Below, piece after piece: positions 30,533 through 36,890 of a DNA stretch of 36,890 bases (positions are counted from its first letter, which is position 1; the number at the start of each line of letters is the position of its first letter). The stretch spans positions 1 to 36,890 of the forward strand of contig JAHWKR010000035.1 in assembly GCA_019347805.1 (NCBI GenBank), given 5' to 3'. Source of the stretch: Methanobacteriota archaeon. GTDB taxonomy: Archaea > Thermoplasmatota > E2 > JACPAO01 > JAHWKR01. The translations under genes and the position numbers were made by a program. The notes beneath the pieces are model-generated. The model was not told the DNA's origin, searched no databases, and worked only from the letters and a program-made list of their open reading frames with translations.

Positions 30533-31147
30533 TCAGGCGGGTGGCGTCTCTTCCTTCGCCTTCTTGCAGATGGCGAGGAAGTTGCGGAACATCGTCACAC
30601 CATGCTCGGTGTGCTCCACCTCGGGATGGAACTGAGCGCTGAAGATGCGCCGGTCGCGGTCGCGCATCACCTGCACGGGACAACCTTCGCTCTTCGCGAG
30701 CACCTCGAAGCCGGGGGGCACCTTGTTGACCTCGTCATGATGGCTCTCCCACACCACCGACCGTTCCGGCACACCGGCCAAAAAATCGGGCTCTTCGTGC
30801 GGCAGGACGATGAGCTCCGTGGAACCGAACTCACCCTCGCCGGGCGCGGCGTCGCCGCCGAAGTGGCGCGCGATCAACTGGTGGCCCGCGCAGAGGCCGA
30901 GGACCGGATAGGGCGCGTTGTCGAGGATGTCGCCGCAATTGCCGAGCGTACCGGTGACACCGACGCGCGGCGCGCCGCCGGACAGCAGGATGCCGTCGAG
31001 GTCCGCCGCCTCGAGCTCAGACCAAGACGTGTCGTTGGGGACCATCTTCGTCTCGACCCCCAGATACTTGAGCACCCGCCATTCGCGATGGGTCCATTGG
31101 CCCCCGTTGTCCACGACATAGATCTTCAGGTCGGCTCCGTCCGGCAT
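30533..31147 (-). CDS. guaAA: GMP synthase, glutamine amidotransferase subunit (subunit A)
   Basis: 204 residues. This class I glutamine amidotransferase domain stands alone, as in archaea where the two halves of GMP synthase are separate genes. The nucleophile elbow GLCAGHQ has Cys86; the His and Glu of the triad are in QFHPEVEHTEHG (His174, Glu176). It supplies ammonia from glutamine to subunit B, which converts XMP to GMP in the cytoplasm. The synthetase subunit is not in this window. A minus-strand TATA (GCTTTAAGG, about 31189-31197) predicts a leader of about 20 nt. It converges on paralogue E, with 33 nt between the stops. Confidence 0.95.
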   Translation of the reverse strand: MPDGADLKIYVVDNGGQWTHREWRVLKYLGVETKMVPNDTSWSELEAADLDGILLSGGAPRVGVTGTLGNCGDILDNAPYPVLGLCAGHQLIARHFGGDAAPGEGEFGSTELIVLPHEEPDFLAGVPERSVVWESHHDEVNKVPPGFEVLAKSEGCPVQVMRDRDRRIFSAQFHPEVEHTEHGVTMFRNFLAICKKAKEETPPA

Positions 31148-31238
31148 CCAGGCACCCCGTCCTTTTCAGGTTCGAGCCGGGCCCGTCCCTTAAAGCTATG
31201 GAACCGGTGGGTGCTTGGTCATCCATGCCACCATAACT

Positions 31239-31248
31239 GTTTTAAAGC
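31239..31248 (+). promoter_or_regulatory. TATA box of the first PGF-CTERM protein
   Basis: TTTTAAAG at 31240-31247 predicts a start near 31271, 24 nt before the ATG at 31295. Confidence 0.5.
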
Positions 31249-31294
31249 CCGTTCCGCACTTCACGCCAGTCCGCCCTAGGTTCGAAGTGGTACC

Positions 31295-32347
31295 ATGTTC
31301 CGATACGCCGTCCTCCTCGCCTCCCTGATGTTCGTAGCCGCCCTTGCTCCTGGGATCTATGGTCAGGAGGAGGAAGAGAAGTTCTCGCCGGTCACTTTGC
31401 CGCTTGGGCCTGACACGGACCGGTTCTACATCTCGGTCCCGATCCAGCAGGGTGCGGAGAACCGGTGCCGTGACGCGATCCGTGACATGCACGGCCTCGG
31501 CAGCGACAACTCCTACAAGCTGTTCGCCACCAACAACCCGGACGACCCCTGCCGGTCCAACTCCGAGCCGGCATACAACTCGGGACGGCCGGACATGAGC
31601 ACCCTGCTCCAACCGACGGGCAACTCGCACCCGGTCTTCGTCATCCCGGTGACCGAATCGCTCCTACTCGACGCTTCGGGATCCATCACCGGAAAGCTCA
31701 CGATCGAAGCGGACCGGATCAGCGCTTTCCAGCCCTCCGTCCGCCTGTTCGAGACCACCCTGGATGCGGAAGGCGAAGAGGTGCTCAACGAGGTCGCCAA
31801 CTGGAGTGCTGCCGCGCTCGACACGAAGACGGACGGGGCGAGCAGCCCTACCGACGGGAAGAACCGCCACTCTTGGGATTTCGACCTTGGGGTCGCCCCC
31901 GAGACGCTCACCGGGAAGGTGCGGGTGTCGCTCGACCTGACACGCGGCGCCAGCGGTGTGAAGGCGTTCAGTACGATCGGTTACAAGATCATCACCTGGG
32001 GCGAGGGTGCGAGCTACATCGACATCCCGATCACCTCCGCCGCCGGCGGCGAGGAAGCGCAGCCCGATCTCATCACCTGCCCGGACGGCAGCGAGGTCGA
32101 AAACGGCACCGATTGTCCTGATGTCGTCGAGGAAGAGACCGGCGAGGACAACAACACGACCGATGAGGACCCCGGCACGACCCCTGTCGACACCGGGAAC
32201 AACACGACGGCTGAGCAGGACGACAACAACACGGCGAGCACCGGCGAGAAGAAGGGTCTGCCGGGCTTCGGCCTCGTGGCGGTCCTGGTCGCCGGCTTCA
32301 TCGGGGCCGCGGTCGTGCGCAGGCGCGACCTCCAGGTCCGCCGATAG
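31295..32347 (+). CDS. Surface glycoprotein-like protein with PGF-CTERM anchor (copy 1)
   Basis: 350 residues. Signal peptide MFRYAVLLASLMFVAALAPGIYG. A beta-rich body begins SPVTLPLGPDTDRFYISV and contains the NNPDDPCRS segment with two early cysteines. Then comes a CPDGSEVENGTDCPD linker and a low-complexity stalk rich in E, D, N and T, with several N-x-T sequons for possible N-glycosylation. The C-terminus GLPGFGLVAVLVAGFIGAAVV then RRR is a typical PGF-CTERM signal, cut and lipid-linked by an archaeosortase in related archaea. It is paralogous to the next gene. Function unknown. Confidence 0.82.
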   Translation: MFRYAVLLASLMFVAALAPGIYGQEEEEKFSPVTLPLGPDTDRFYISVPIQQGAENRCRDAIRDMHGLGSDNSYKLFATNNPDDPCRSNSEPAYNSGRPDMSTLLQPTGNSHPVFVIPVTESLLLDASGSITGKLTIEADRISAFQPSVRLFETTLDAEGEEVLNEVANWSAAALDTKTDGASSPTDGKNRHSWDFDLGVAPETLTGKVRVSLDLTRGASGVKAFSTIGYKIITWGEGASYIDIPITSAAGGEEAQPDLITCPDGSEVENGTDCPDVVEEETGEDNNTTDEDPGTTPVDTGNNTTAEQDDNNTASTGEKKGLPGFGLVAVLVAGFIGAAVVRRRDLQVRR

Positions 32348-32356
32348 GGCCCCCGA

Positions 32357-32394
32357 CCTGTCTCTTCCCGTCTCTTTCATCCCCCTCTTTTCGA
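32357..32394 (+). terminator. Pyrimidine-rich tract after PGF-CTERM copy 1
   Basis: A C/T run ending in CTTTTC follows the stop. It is followed by the TATA-like ACTAGATACATAC (about 32415-32427), centred about 26 nt before the next ATG (32446), which predicts a leaderless transcript for copy 2. Confidence 0.4.
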
Positions 32395-32445
32395 CGCTTT
32401 CATGGCGTCACCAAACTAGATACATACGGACCTGTCTGTCCCCCA

Positions 32446-33471
32446 ATGAGTCCCATGTGGTGGTCCCCCCGTCTCCTGACCTTGTCCGTCGCCATGCTCT
32501 TCGTCCTCGTCTCATCCGTCCCGGCCCTGGCCGAGGAGGACGCCACCAAGGTCCTGTCGACGCTCCCGCTCGGCCCCGACACGGAGACGTTCCATGTCTC
32601 GCTCACCAACACGAAGGACGGCGAGTATTGTCGTCAGGCGGTGCGGGACGCGTTCGGCTTCAACAACAAGAGCACCGCAGAACATCTCTATGCCACGAAC
32701 GACCCGGACGATCCATGCCGGAGCGCGACGCCACCGACGCTGTCACCGCACCAGCAAAGCGTCACCAGCAACACCGACCTGGAACACACGTTCAACATCC
32801 ATCTCATGCCGGTGGTCGACGAGATCGTCTTCCGCGAGGGCGAGAACATCGTTGGGACGCTCCATCTTTTCACCGAACGCGTCGGCACCATCGAGCCGAC
32901 GGTCTCGTTGCATGACCGGGAAGGCCAGGTGGGTGTGGACTGGTCGTCGGACGGCCCCGACCCGAAGGCCGACGGCGCGAAGGACCCGACGGACGGCCTG
33001 CAATACCACACCTTCGCCTTCGACCTTGGCCCGGCGCCGAAGGGCGCGAAGGGCGCGCTCATGCTCAACATCAGTGTCTATATCGAGGCGAGCGCGGACG
33101 GACAGCATGTCGGCTACGCTTCCGCGACCAAGTACGGTGTCGGGTTCACCGGTGACGATGCAGGAACGATCACGCTGCCCGTCAAGGAAGCAGTCGTCCC
33201 GACGCCGGAGACGGACGCACCACCGGTCGACAACGTCACCTGCCCGGACGGCTCGGAGGTCGAGAACATCGCGTGTCCGGACGACGAGACGGACGAAGAG
33301 CCGGCCTCGGACGACGCGCCGGGCGACTTCACGCAGACGATCGACCCCACGACCGACGGCAGGAACGCCACCGAGCCGTCGGACGACAAAGGTTTGCCCG
33401 GCTTCGGTCTCGCCACAGGCATCGCCGCCTTCGGAGCGGTGGCGGTGGGTCTCAGGCGTCGTCGCAGCTAG
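32446..33471 (+). CDS. Surface glycoprotein-like protein with PGF-CTERM anchor (copy 2)
   Basis: 341 residues. Signal peptide RLLTLSVAMLFVLVSSVPALA. It is collinear with copy 1: STLPLGPDTETFHVSL, YCRQAVRDAFGF, ATNDPDDPCRS, DPTDGLQYHTFAFDLGPAP, and CPDGSEVENIACPDD before an acidic stalk. The C-terminus GLPGFGLATGIAAFGAVAVGL then RRRR is a PGF-CTERM signal. Both copies have two cysteines near the start and two in the linker, so disulfides are likely. No Shine-Dalgarno site is seen; the start is probably leaderless. Confidence 0.82.
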   Translation: MSPMWWSPRLLTLSVAMLFVLVSSVPALAEEDATKVLSTLPLGPDTETFHVSLTNTKDGEYCRQAVRDAFGFNNKSTAEHLYATNDPDDPCRSATPPTLSPHQQSVTSNTDLEHTFNIHLMPVVDEIVFREGENIVGTLHLFTERVGTIEPTVSLHDREGQVGVDWSSDGPDPKADGAKDPTDGLQYHTFAFDLGPAPKGAKGALMLNISVYIEASADGQHVGYASATKYGVGFTGDDAGTITLPVKEAVVPTPETDAPPVDNVTCPDGSEVENIACPDDETDEEPASDDAPGDFTQTIDPTTDGRNATEPSDDKGLPGFGLATGIAAFGAVAVGLRRRRS

Positions 33472-33477
33472 GGGTGC

Positions 33478-35016
33478 TCAGACGTCGACCCCGACGCCGG
33501 TGCCCTGGGTCCAGGCTTGGCTGTCTCCACCCGGCCCGCTGTAGCTGTCGGGTCCCCCCAGATCGACAAGGAGTCCGGCTCCCGGATGGGGCAGCCCCAG
33601 GAGCACGAGAAGGTCGTCCACGGGCTTGAACGCCTTGCCGCCGGTCCCCCAGCCTTGCGCCTGGCCGGAGGCGGTGTAACGGTCGATGCCGGCGCCGTCC
33701 ACCAGGGCACCGAGACCGCCGAGTCCGGCGCCTTGGCCTTGCAGCCCGTCAAGGTCACCGGGACCGGACAAGGTGTAGTCGTCGTCGCCGATGGAGTCGA
33801 GAAGAAGACCCAGGCCGCCACCGTCGCCGAACCCTTGCGACCAGCGCACGGCCGAATAGTCGTCGCGGCCGGAGGTGTCGACGAGCATGCCGACGGCGTC
33901 GAAGTCGCCGACCCCCATCGACATCGTGCCGCCGAGATAGCCGTCGTTGCCGAGCGTGTCGATGAGGAGGCCGATGCCGCCGAGGATGCCGAAGCCTTGG
34001 CTGTCCCATGCAGTGTCGCCGTTCGCGTCGCGTCCTTCTGCCACCACGTACGCGTCGGAGCCGTCGGCGTCGAACAACACACCGACACCGCCGAGGTTGC
34101 CGGCGCCTTGGGTGAAGGTGAAGAAGCGGTCGGTGGCTTCGTAGTGGTCGTCGCCGAGGAGGTCGATGAGCACGCCGGGGGTGGTGGAGCCGACGCCGAT
34201 CGCCGAGCCGGCCGCGCGGTAGACGTCCGCCCCCGAGAGGTCCAGGGACACGGCGGCGGGGAGCCCGTTCGCGGTCGGCCAGAGGAGGGGCAGTCCGGAG
34301 CCGCCGGAGTTGCCGAGGTGGAGGTCGTCACCGCCGAGGTCGACCTGGAGCAGGTGGTCTCCTTCCAACGTGTCGTCGCCGGTCGAGCAGAGGAGCAGGA
34401 TGAAATCCGCTTGAAGACAGCTGGCTGCGAACGCGACGCCGAGGAACGGTGCTGTCGCCTCATCCACCGCGCGCTCAAGATGTGGCGCGGCCCGCAGGCC
34501 GGCGTCGAGGAGCGTCCACGCGGCGGCGGCGACGGCCGTCCGGTCGAGCCCAGGCAGACCGTCGCCCCACGCCGAAAGGAGCCCCTCCCGCATCCCGTCG
34601 TGACGCCATGTGCGGTATGCTTCGGCGACCGCTTCGGCCGAAACCAGGTCCATCGCGGCGACGGCCCCCTGTTGCAACGAGACGGCGTGGTGCATCGCGT
34701 CCAGGAGGATCACCAGGCCACGCTCCAGATCGCCGTCCAGTCCGTCCCAAACCGGTTCCCTTTCCGCCCCGACGAGTGTCGCCAGTCGGCCGTATGCGCT
34801 CTCCAGGTCGACCGAAGGCGGCCCCGGGTCGGCCCGCCCGATGACCCCTTCGAGCGGAAGCCCGGCGGCGACGACCGCCAGGGACAGAGCCTCGTGGGGA
34901 CCGGTCGGCAAACCCGTCGGAGCTTCCGACGAGACGGAGCCCCCCAGCGAGCCCGCAAGGAGCACCGGTAGCATCAGGAACAGAACGACGACCCGCAAGC
35001 GCACGACCAACACCAT
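33478..35016 (-). CDS. Exported protein with tandem glycine/aspartate-rich beta repeats
   Basis: 512 residues from ATG 35016; a TTG six codons upstream is possible. Signal peptide VVVLFLMLPVLLAGSLGG. The first 180 residues are largely helical. From about residue 215 the protein is built of repeats of about 25-45 residues with the pattern QGFG..GG.G.L.D..G.D.Y (for example QGFGILGGIGLLIDTLGNDG and QGFGDGGGLGLLLDSIGDDD). Such repeats suggest a stacked beta-solenoid, perhaps calcium-binding through the aspartates. There is no membrane anchor at the C-terminus. It is divergent from the DUF4430 operon across a short shared promoter. Function unknown. Confidence 0.72.
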   Translation of the reverse strand: MVLVVRLRVVVLFLMLPVLLAGSLGGSVSSEAPTGLPTGPHEALSLAVVAAGLPLEGVIGRADPGPPSVDLESAYGRLATLVGAEREPVWDGLDGDLERGLVILLDAMHHAVSLQQGAVAAMDLVSAEAVAEAYRTWRHDGMREGLLSAWGDGLPGLDRTAVAAAAWTLLDAGLRAAPHLERAVDEATAPFLGVAFAASCLQADFILLLCSTGDDTLEGDHLLQVDLGGDDLHLGNSGGSGLPLLWPTANGLPAAVSLDLSGADVYRAAGSAIGVGSTTPGVLIDLLGDDHYEATDRFFTFTQGAGNLGGVGVLFDADGSDAYVVAEGRDANGDTAWDSQGFGILGGIGLLIDTLGNDGYLGGTMSMGVGDFDAVGMLVDTSGRDDYSAVRWSQGFGDGGGLGLLLDSIGDDDYTLSGPGDLDGLQGQGAGLGGLGALVDGAGIDRYTASGQAQGWGTGGKAFKPVDDLLVLLGLPHPGAGLLVDLGGPDSYSGPGGDSQAWTQGTGVGVDV

Positions 35017-35024
35017 CAAGCTGA

Positions 35025-35056
35025 CTTGACACAAGTCAAGCGGAGTTACCTATTTC
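35025..35056. promoter_or_regulatory. Divergent promoter with perfect palindrome
   Basis: One AT-rich element (TACCTATTTCAT, about 35045-35056) can act as TATA for both strands. For the plus strand it places the start near 35078, next to GTG 35082; for the minus strand it places it near 35024. A perfect palindrome CTTGAC-ACAA-GTCAAG (35025-35040) sits beside it, over the minus-strand start region, and is a good operator candidate for co-regulation of both transcripts. Confidence 0.55.
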
Positions 35057-35081
35057 ATGGTGGCGGCCTTCCCGAGCCTTC

Positions 35082-35942
35082 GTGGCCCCCAGCGCCGCCC
35101 TGGCAGCCCTGCTGCTCGTCACCCTTCTCGCCGGCTGTGTGGAGATCACGGCCGACGACATCGACCTGAACGTCCAGCCGACGGCGACCCCCACGGAGGC
35201 GACCACACCTCGGACGGCCGGGATGAACTCGACCGCGCCCGTCACCGACATCACCCTCACCCTCGAGGACCTGCGACCCGACCCCCTCGCGCCGAACGGG
35301 TCCCTCCTCGTGCAGGCGTCGTTCCGGACGCAGACCCCCCTCCCGGAAGGCGCCACGCTCCACATCGCCCACCGGGTCGGCGAAGAAGAGCCGAAGGGAG
35401 AAGACCTCCCGTTCAACGCCAGCCAGCCGTCCGGACAGAGGACGTTCCACATCGACGTGACACCCGGCCCGCACCAGCTCCGTGTCGCGATCGGCTGGCG
35501 CCCCGCACCTGAAGCCCCCGTCGTTTCCGTCAACGAATCCACCCTCGACCTCGTCGTCATGGACCGCCTCACCGTCGTCCTCGATGCCGAAAAGAGGTGG
35601 CATGACGACCAGAAAGCCTTCCACACCACCCTCACCGTCCCGTTCGCGCCGTGGGATGAAGAATCGGCCTACGACATTCTCATGCGCACCGCAGAACGCA
35701 GCGGGTTCGCGGTCGAAGCGCATTACGACGAGGCGCTCGACTCCTACTATATCGAAGCCATCAACGGCACCAAGGAGACCTGGGCCACAGGCAACACCTG
35801 GAGCTACAGCTGGATGGTCCACCTCGACGGCAAGGAGACCCGCAGCGCGGCCGACGACACCCGTCCAGCCCCCGACCAGACGCTCTCATATCGCTACCTG
35901 AAGTGCTACACGACGGGCCGCTGCACGGACGGCGAGGTGTAG
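35082..35942 (+). CDS. Lipoprotein with DUF4430 (transcobalamin-like C-terminal) domain
   Basis: 286 residues from GTG 35082, probably leaderless. The lipobox LAGC gives the cysteine at residue 19. A Thr/Pro-rich linker leads to a beta-sandwich of about 100 residues. Residues about 170-280 match the DUF4430 pattern: ESAYDILMRTAERSGFAVEA, SYYIEAINGTKETW, NTWSYSWMVHLDGK, and a closing DQTLSYRY. In eukaryotic transcobalamin and intrinsic factor this fold is the beta domain that covers bound cobalamin. The next gene starts 2 nt after this one ends and encodes a probable alpha/alpha-toroid lipoprotein. The DUF4430 call is from pattern memory and moderately sure. Confidence 0.7.
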   Translation: MAPSAALAALLLVTLLAGCVEITADDIDLNVQPTATPTEATTPRTAGMNSTAPVTDITLTLEDLRPDPLAPNGSLLVQASFRTQTPLPEGATLHIAHRVGEEEPKGEDLPFNASQPSGQRTFHIDVTPGPHQLRVAIGWRPAPEAPVVSVNESTLDLVVMDRLTVVLDAEKRWHDDQKAFHTTLTVPFAPWDEESAYDILMRTAERSGFAVEAHYDEALDSYYIEAINGTKETWATGNTWSYSWMVHLDGKETRSAADDTRPAPDQTLSYRYLKCYTTGRCTDGEV

Positions 35943-35944
35943 CG

Positions 35945-36883
35945 ATGAAGCCGCTCCTCCACCCTGTCCTCTTCGCGCTCCTGGTCACACCGATCGTCGC
36001 CGGCTGCGTCGCCCCGGGACAACCCGATCTCCTGGCCTGCGATGAAACCTCGCTCATCCGCGACGCCGTCGCCCACCTCGCCCGTCTCGGTGACGCCACC
36101 GGCGGCGGCCTCCCCTACGCACCCGGAAAAGAGCCCGACCCGAAGACCACCGCCTGGGTGCTTCTTGCCACCGCAGTCGCCCGTCGCGCCGGGCACGAAG
36201 GCGGCTTCGACCCGGAGCCCCACCTCGACTACCTACACGCGCACCTCGTCGACCTGCCGCGCGAAGCAACACCCATCGACAGTGCCGCCAACAACCTGAG
36301 CCTCGCCCGCGCCGCCTTCCAATCATGGGGCAAGCCGCCGCAACACATCCCGTTCGAGGACCCGCACCATCCTGAGGTCAGGACGCTCGCCGACGCCTGG
36401 GACGCCCGCTACGACCCCGAGACCGGCCGCTACGGTGGACGGCTGAACGAACATCTCTTCGGCGCCTTCGCCGCCTGGGTCTTCGACCCGCCGGGGGCGC
36501 GCATCGACGCCATGGGACGATACGTCGGCGACCCGGACAAGAACCCCGACCTGGCGCGGGAAGGCACCGACGCCTACGGTCGTGACGCCTGGTATGCCGG
36601 TCATGCCCGTTCCGCCCTCGGCCCCGCACCTGAAAACCACACCCTGGCAGAAGGGCTCGACCGCATCCTCGATGCGCGCACAGAACAAGGCGCCACGAAG
36701 GGCTTCGCCGATGCCAGGAAGCCGGACGCCTCCTCAACGGCCGCAGCCATCCTTGGCCGCATCGCCTCAGGACAACAAGGGCACGAAGCGACCCACCAGG
36801 AAGCCGACACCTCCCCGCGCGGCCAGCAGAGAGCGAACGGTACCAACAAGTACGCCGAGTACAGCGATTACGCCGCCACCTAG
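35945..36883 (+). CDS. Lipoprotein with probable alpha/alpha-toroid (prenyltransferase/squalene-cyclase-like) domain
   Basis: 312 residues from ATG 35945, with GAGGTG at the end of the preceding gene as its binding site. The lipobox VAGC gives the cysteine at residue 21. The body is helical, with repeats like those of terpenoid-cyclase/TED-type toroids: LARLGDATGGGLPYAPGKEP then TTAWVLLATAVARRAG; RYDPETGRYGG then LFGAFAAWVFDP; and a last SSTAAAILGRIA. The same fold forms the alpha domain of transcobalamin, and the adjacent gene encodes the matching beta-type domain. Binding of cobalamin or another ligand is inference only. The gene is complete, ending 7 nt before the window end. Confidence 0.65.
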   Translation: MKPLLHPVLFALLVTPIVAGCVAPGQPDLLACDETSLIRDAVAHLARLGDATGGGLPYAPGKEPDPKTTAWVLLATAVARRAGHEGGFDPEPHLDYLHAHLVDLPREATPIDSAANNLSLARAAFQSWGKPPQHIPFEDPHHPEVRTLADAWDARYDPETGRYGGRLNEHLFGAFAAWVFDPPGARIDAMGRYVGDPDKNPDLAREGTDAYGRDAWYAGHARSALGPAPENHTLAEGLDRILDARTEQGATKGFADARKPDASSTAAAILGRIASGQQGHEATHQEADTSPRGQQRANGTNKYAEYSDYAAT

Positions 36884-36890
36884 ACGACGA

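Noticed and set aside
31160-31190. tRNA, suggested by GGTTCGAGCC
   Set aside because: No acceptor, D or anticodon stems can be formed around it; it lies in the guaAA promoter.
33517-34971. A 484-codon plus-strand frame
   Set aside because: It is antisense to the repeat protein; its apparent repeats are only the mirror of the Gly/Asp repeats.
33478-35016. RTX toxin or adhesin
   Set aside because: The GGxGxDxxx nonapeptide is absent; repeats are longer and no type I secretion genes are seen.

Overview
The window is from an archaeal chromosome of high GC content, probably a euryarchaeon; the Thermoplasmatota are my best guess, but I cannot fix the lineage from sequence reading alone. The evidence is archaeal EF-1alpha (tuf) followed by ribosomal protein uS10, a stand-alone GMP synthase amidotransferase subunit of the archaeal two-subunit type, TATA-type promoters about 27 nt before likely transcript starts, several probably leaderless genes, strong GGAGGT Shine-Dalgarno sites, and C-terminal PGF-CTERM-like anchors (LPGFG, membrane segment, RRR).

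Layout. 1-1430: tail of an X-Pro peptidase/CocE-type hydrolase, then a RelB/RelE-type toxin-antitoxin pair. 1500-3430: uS10 and EF-1alpha on the minus strand, with a hairpin-rich repeat after uS10 that contains a second copy of the uS10 C-terminus. 3665-8070: two large paralogous exported proteins and an orphan C-terminal anchor ORF. 8109-8820: a small conserved-looking protein, a strongly structured RNA candidate, and tRNA-Lys(CTT). 8933-16468: a minus-strand cluster of six intact paralogous exported cysteine-containing proteins plus one internally deleted copy, all ending in the same four residues (VDMS, or VTEMS in the deleted copy). It is interspersed with mosaic palindromic repeats, a small membrane-protein locus, and a voltage-sensor channel with an altered selectivity filter. 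16648-18359: two more exported proteins.

18775-30499 holds the main accessory system. It is a cassette of lipoprotein 1 (carboxypeptidase-regulatory-like domain), lipoprotein 2, and a large exported protein with a NEW3-like Ig domain and a C-terminal membrane anchor. The cassette occurs twice in tandem, and the large protein is duplicated again in the first copy. The two large proteins at 3665-7918 belong to the same superfamily, giving five paralogues in the window. I infer a cell-surface complex of unknown substrate.

30533-36883: GMP synthase subunit A (minus), two PGF-CTERM glycoprotein-like paralogues, and a repeat-rich glycine/aspartate protein (minus). The last is divergent, across a shared promoter with a perfect palindrome, from a two-lipoprotein operon. 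One of those lipoproteins has a DUF4430 domain and the other an alpha/alpha-toroid-like sequence, together resembling a split transcobalamin. Most of the window therefore encodes exported or surface-anchored proteins around a small housekeeping core.
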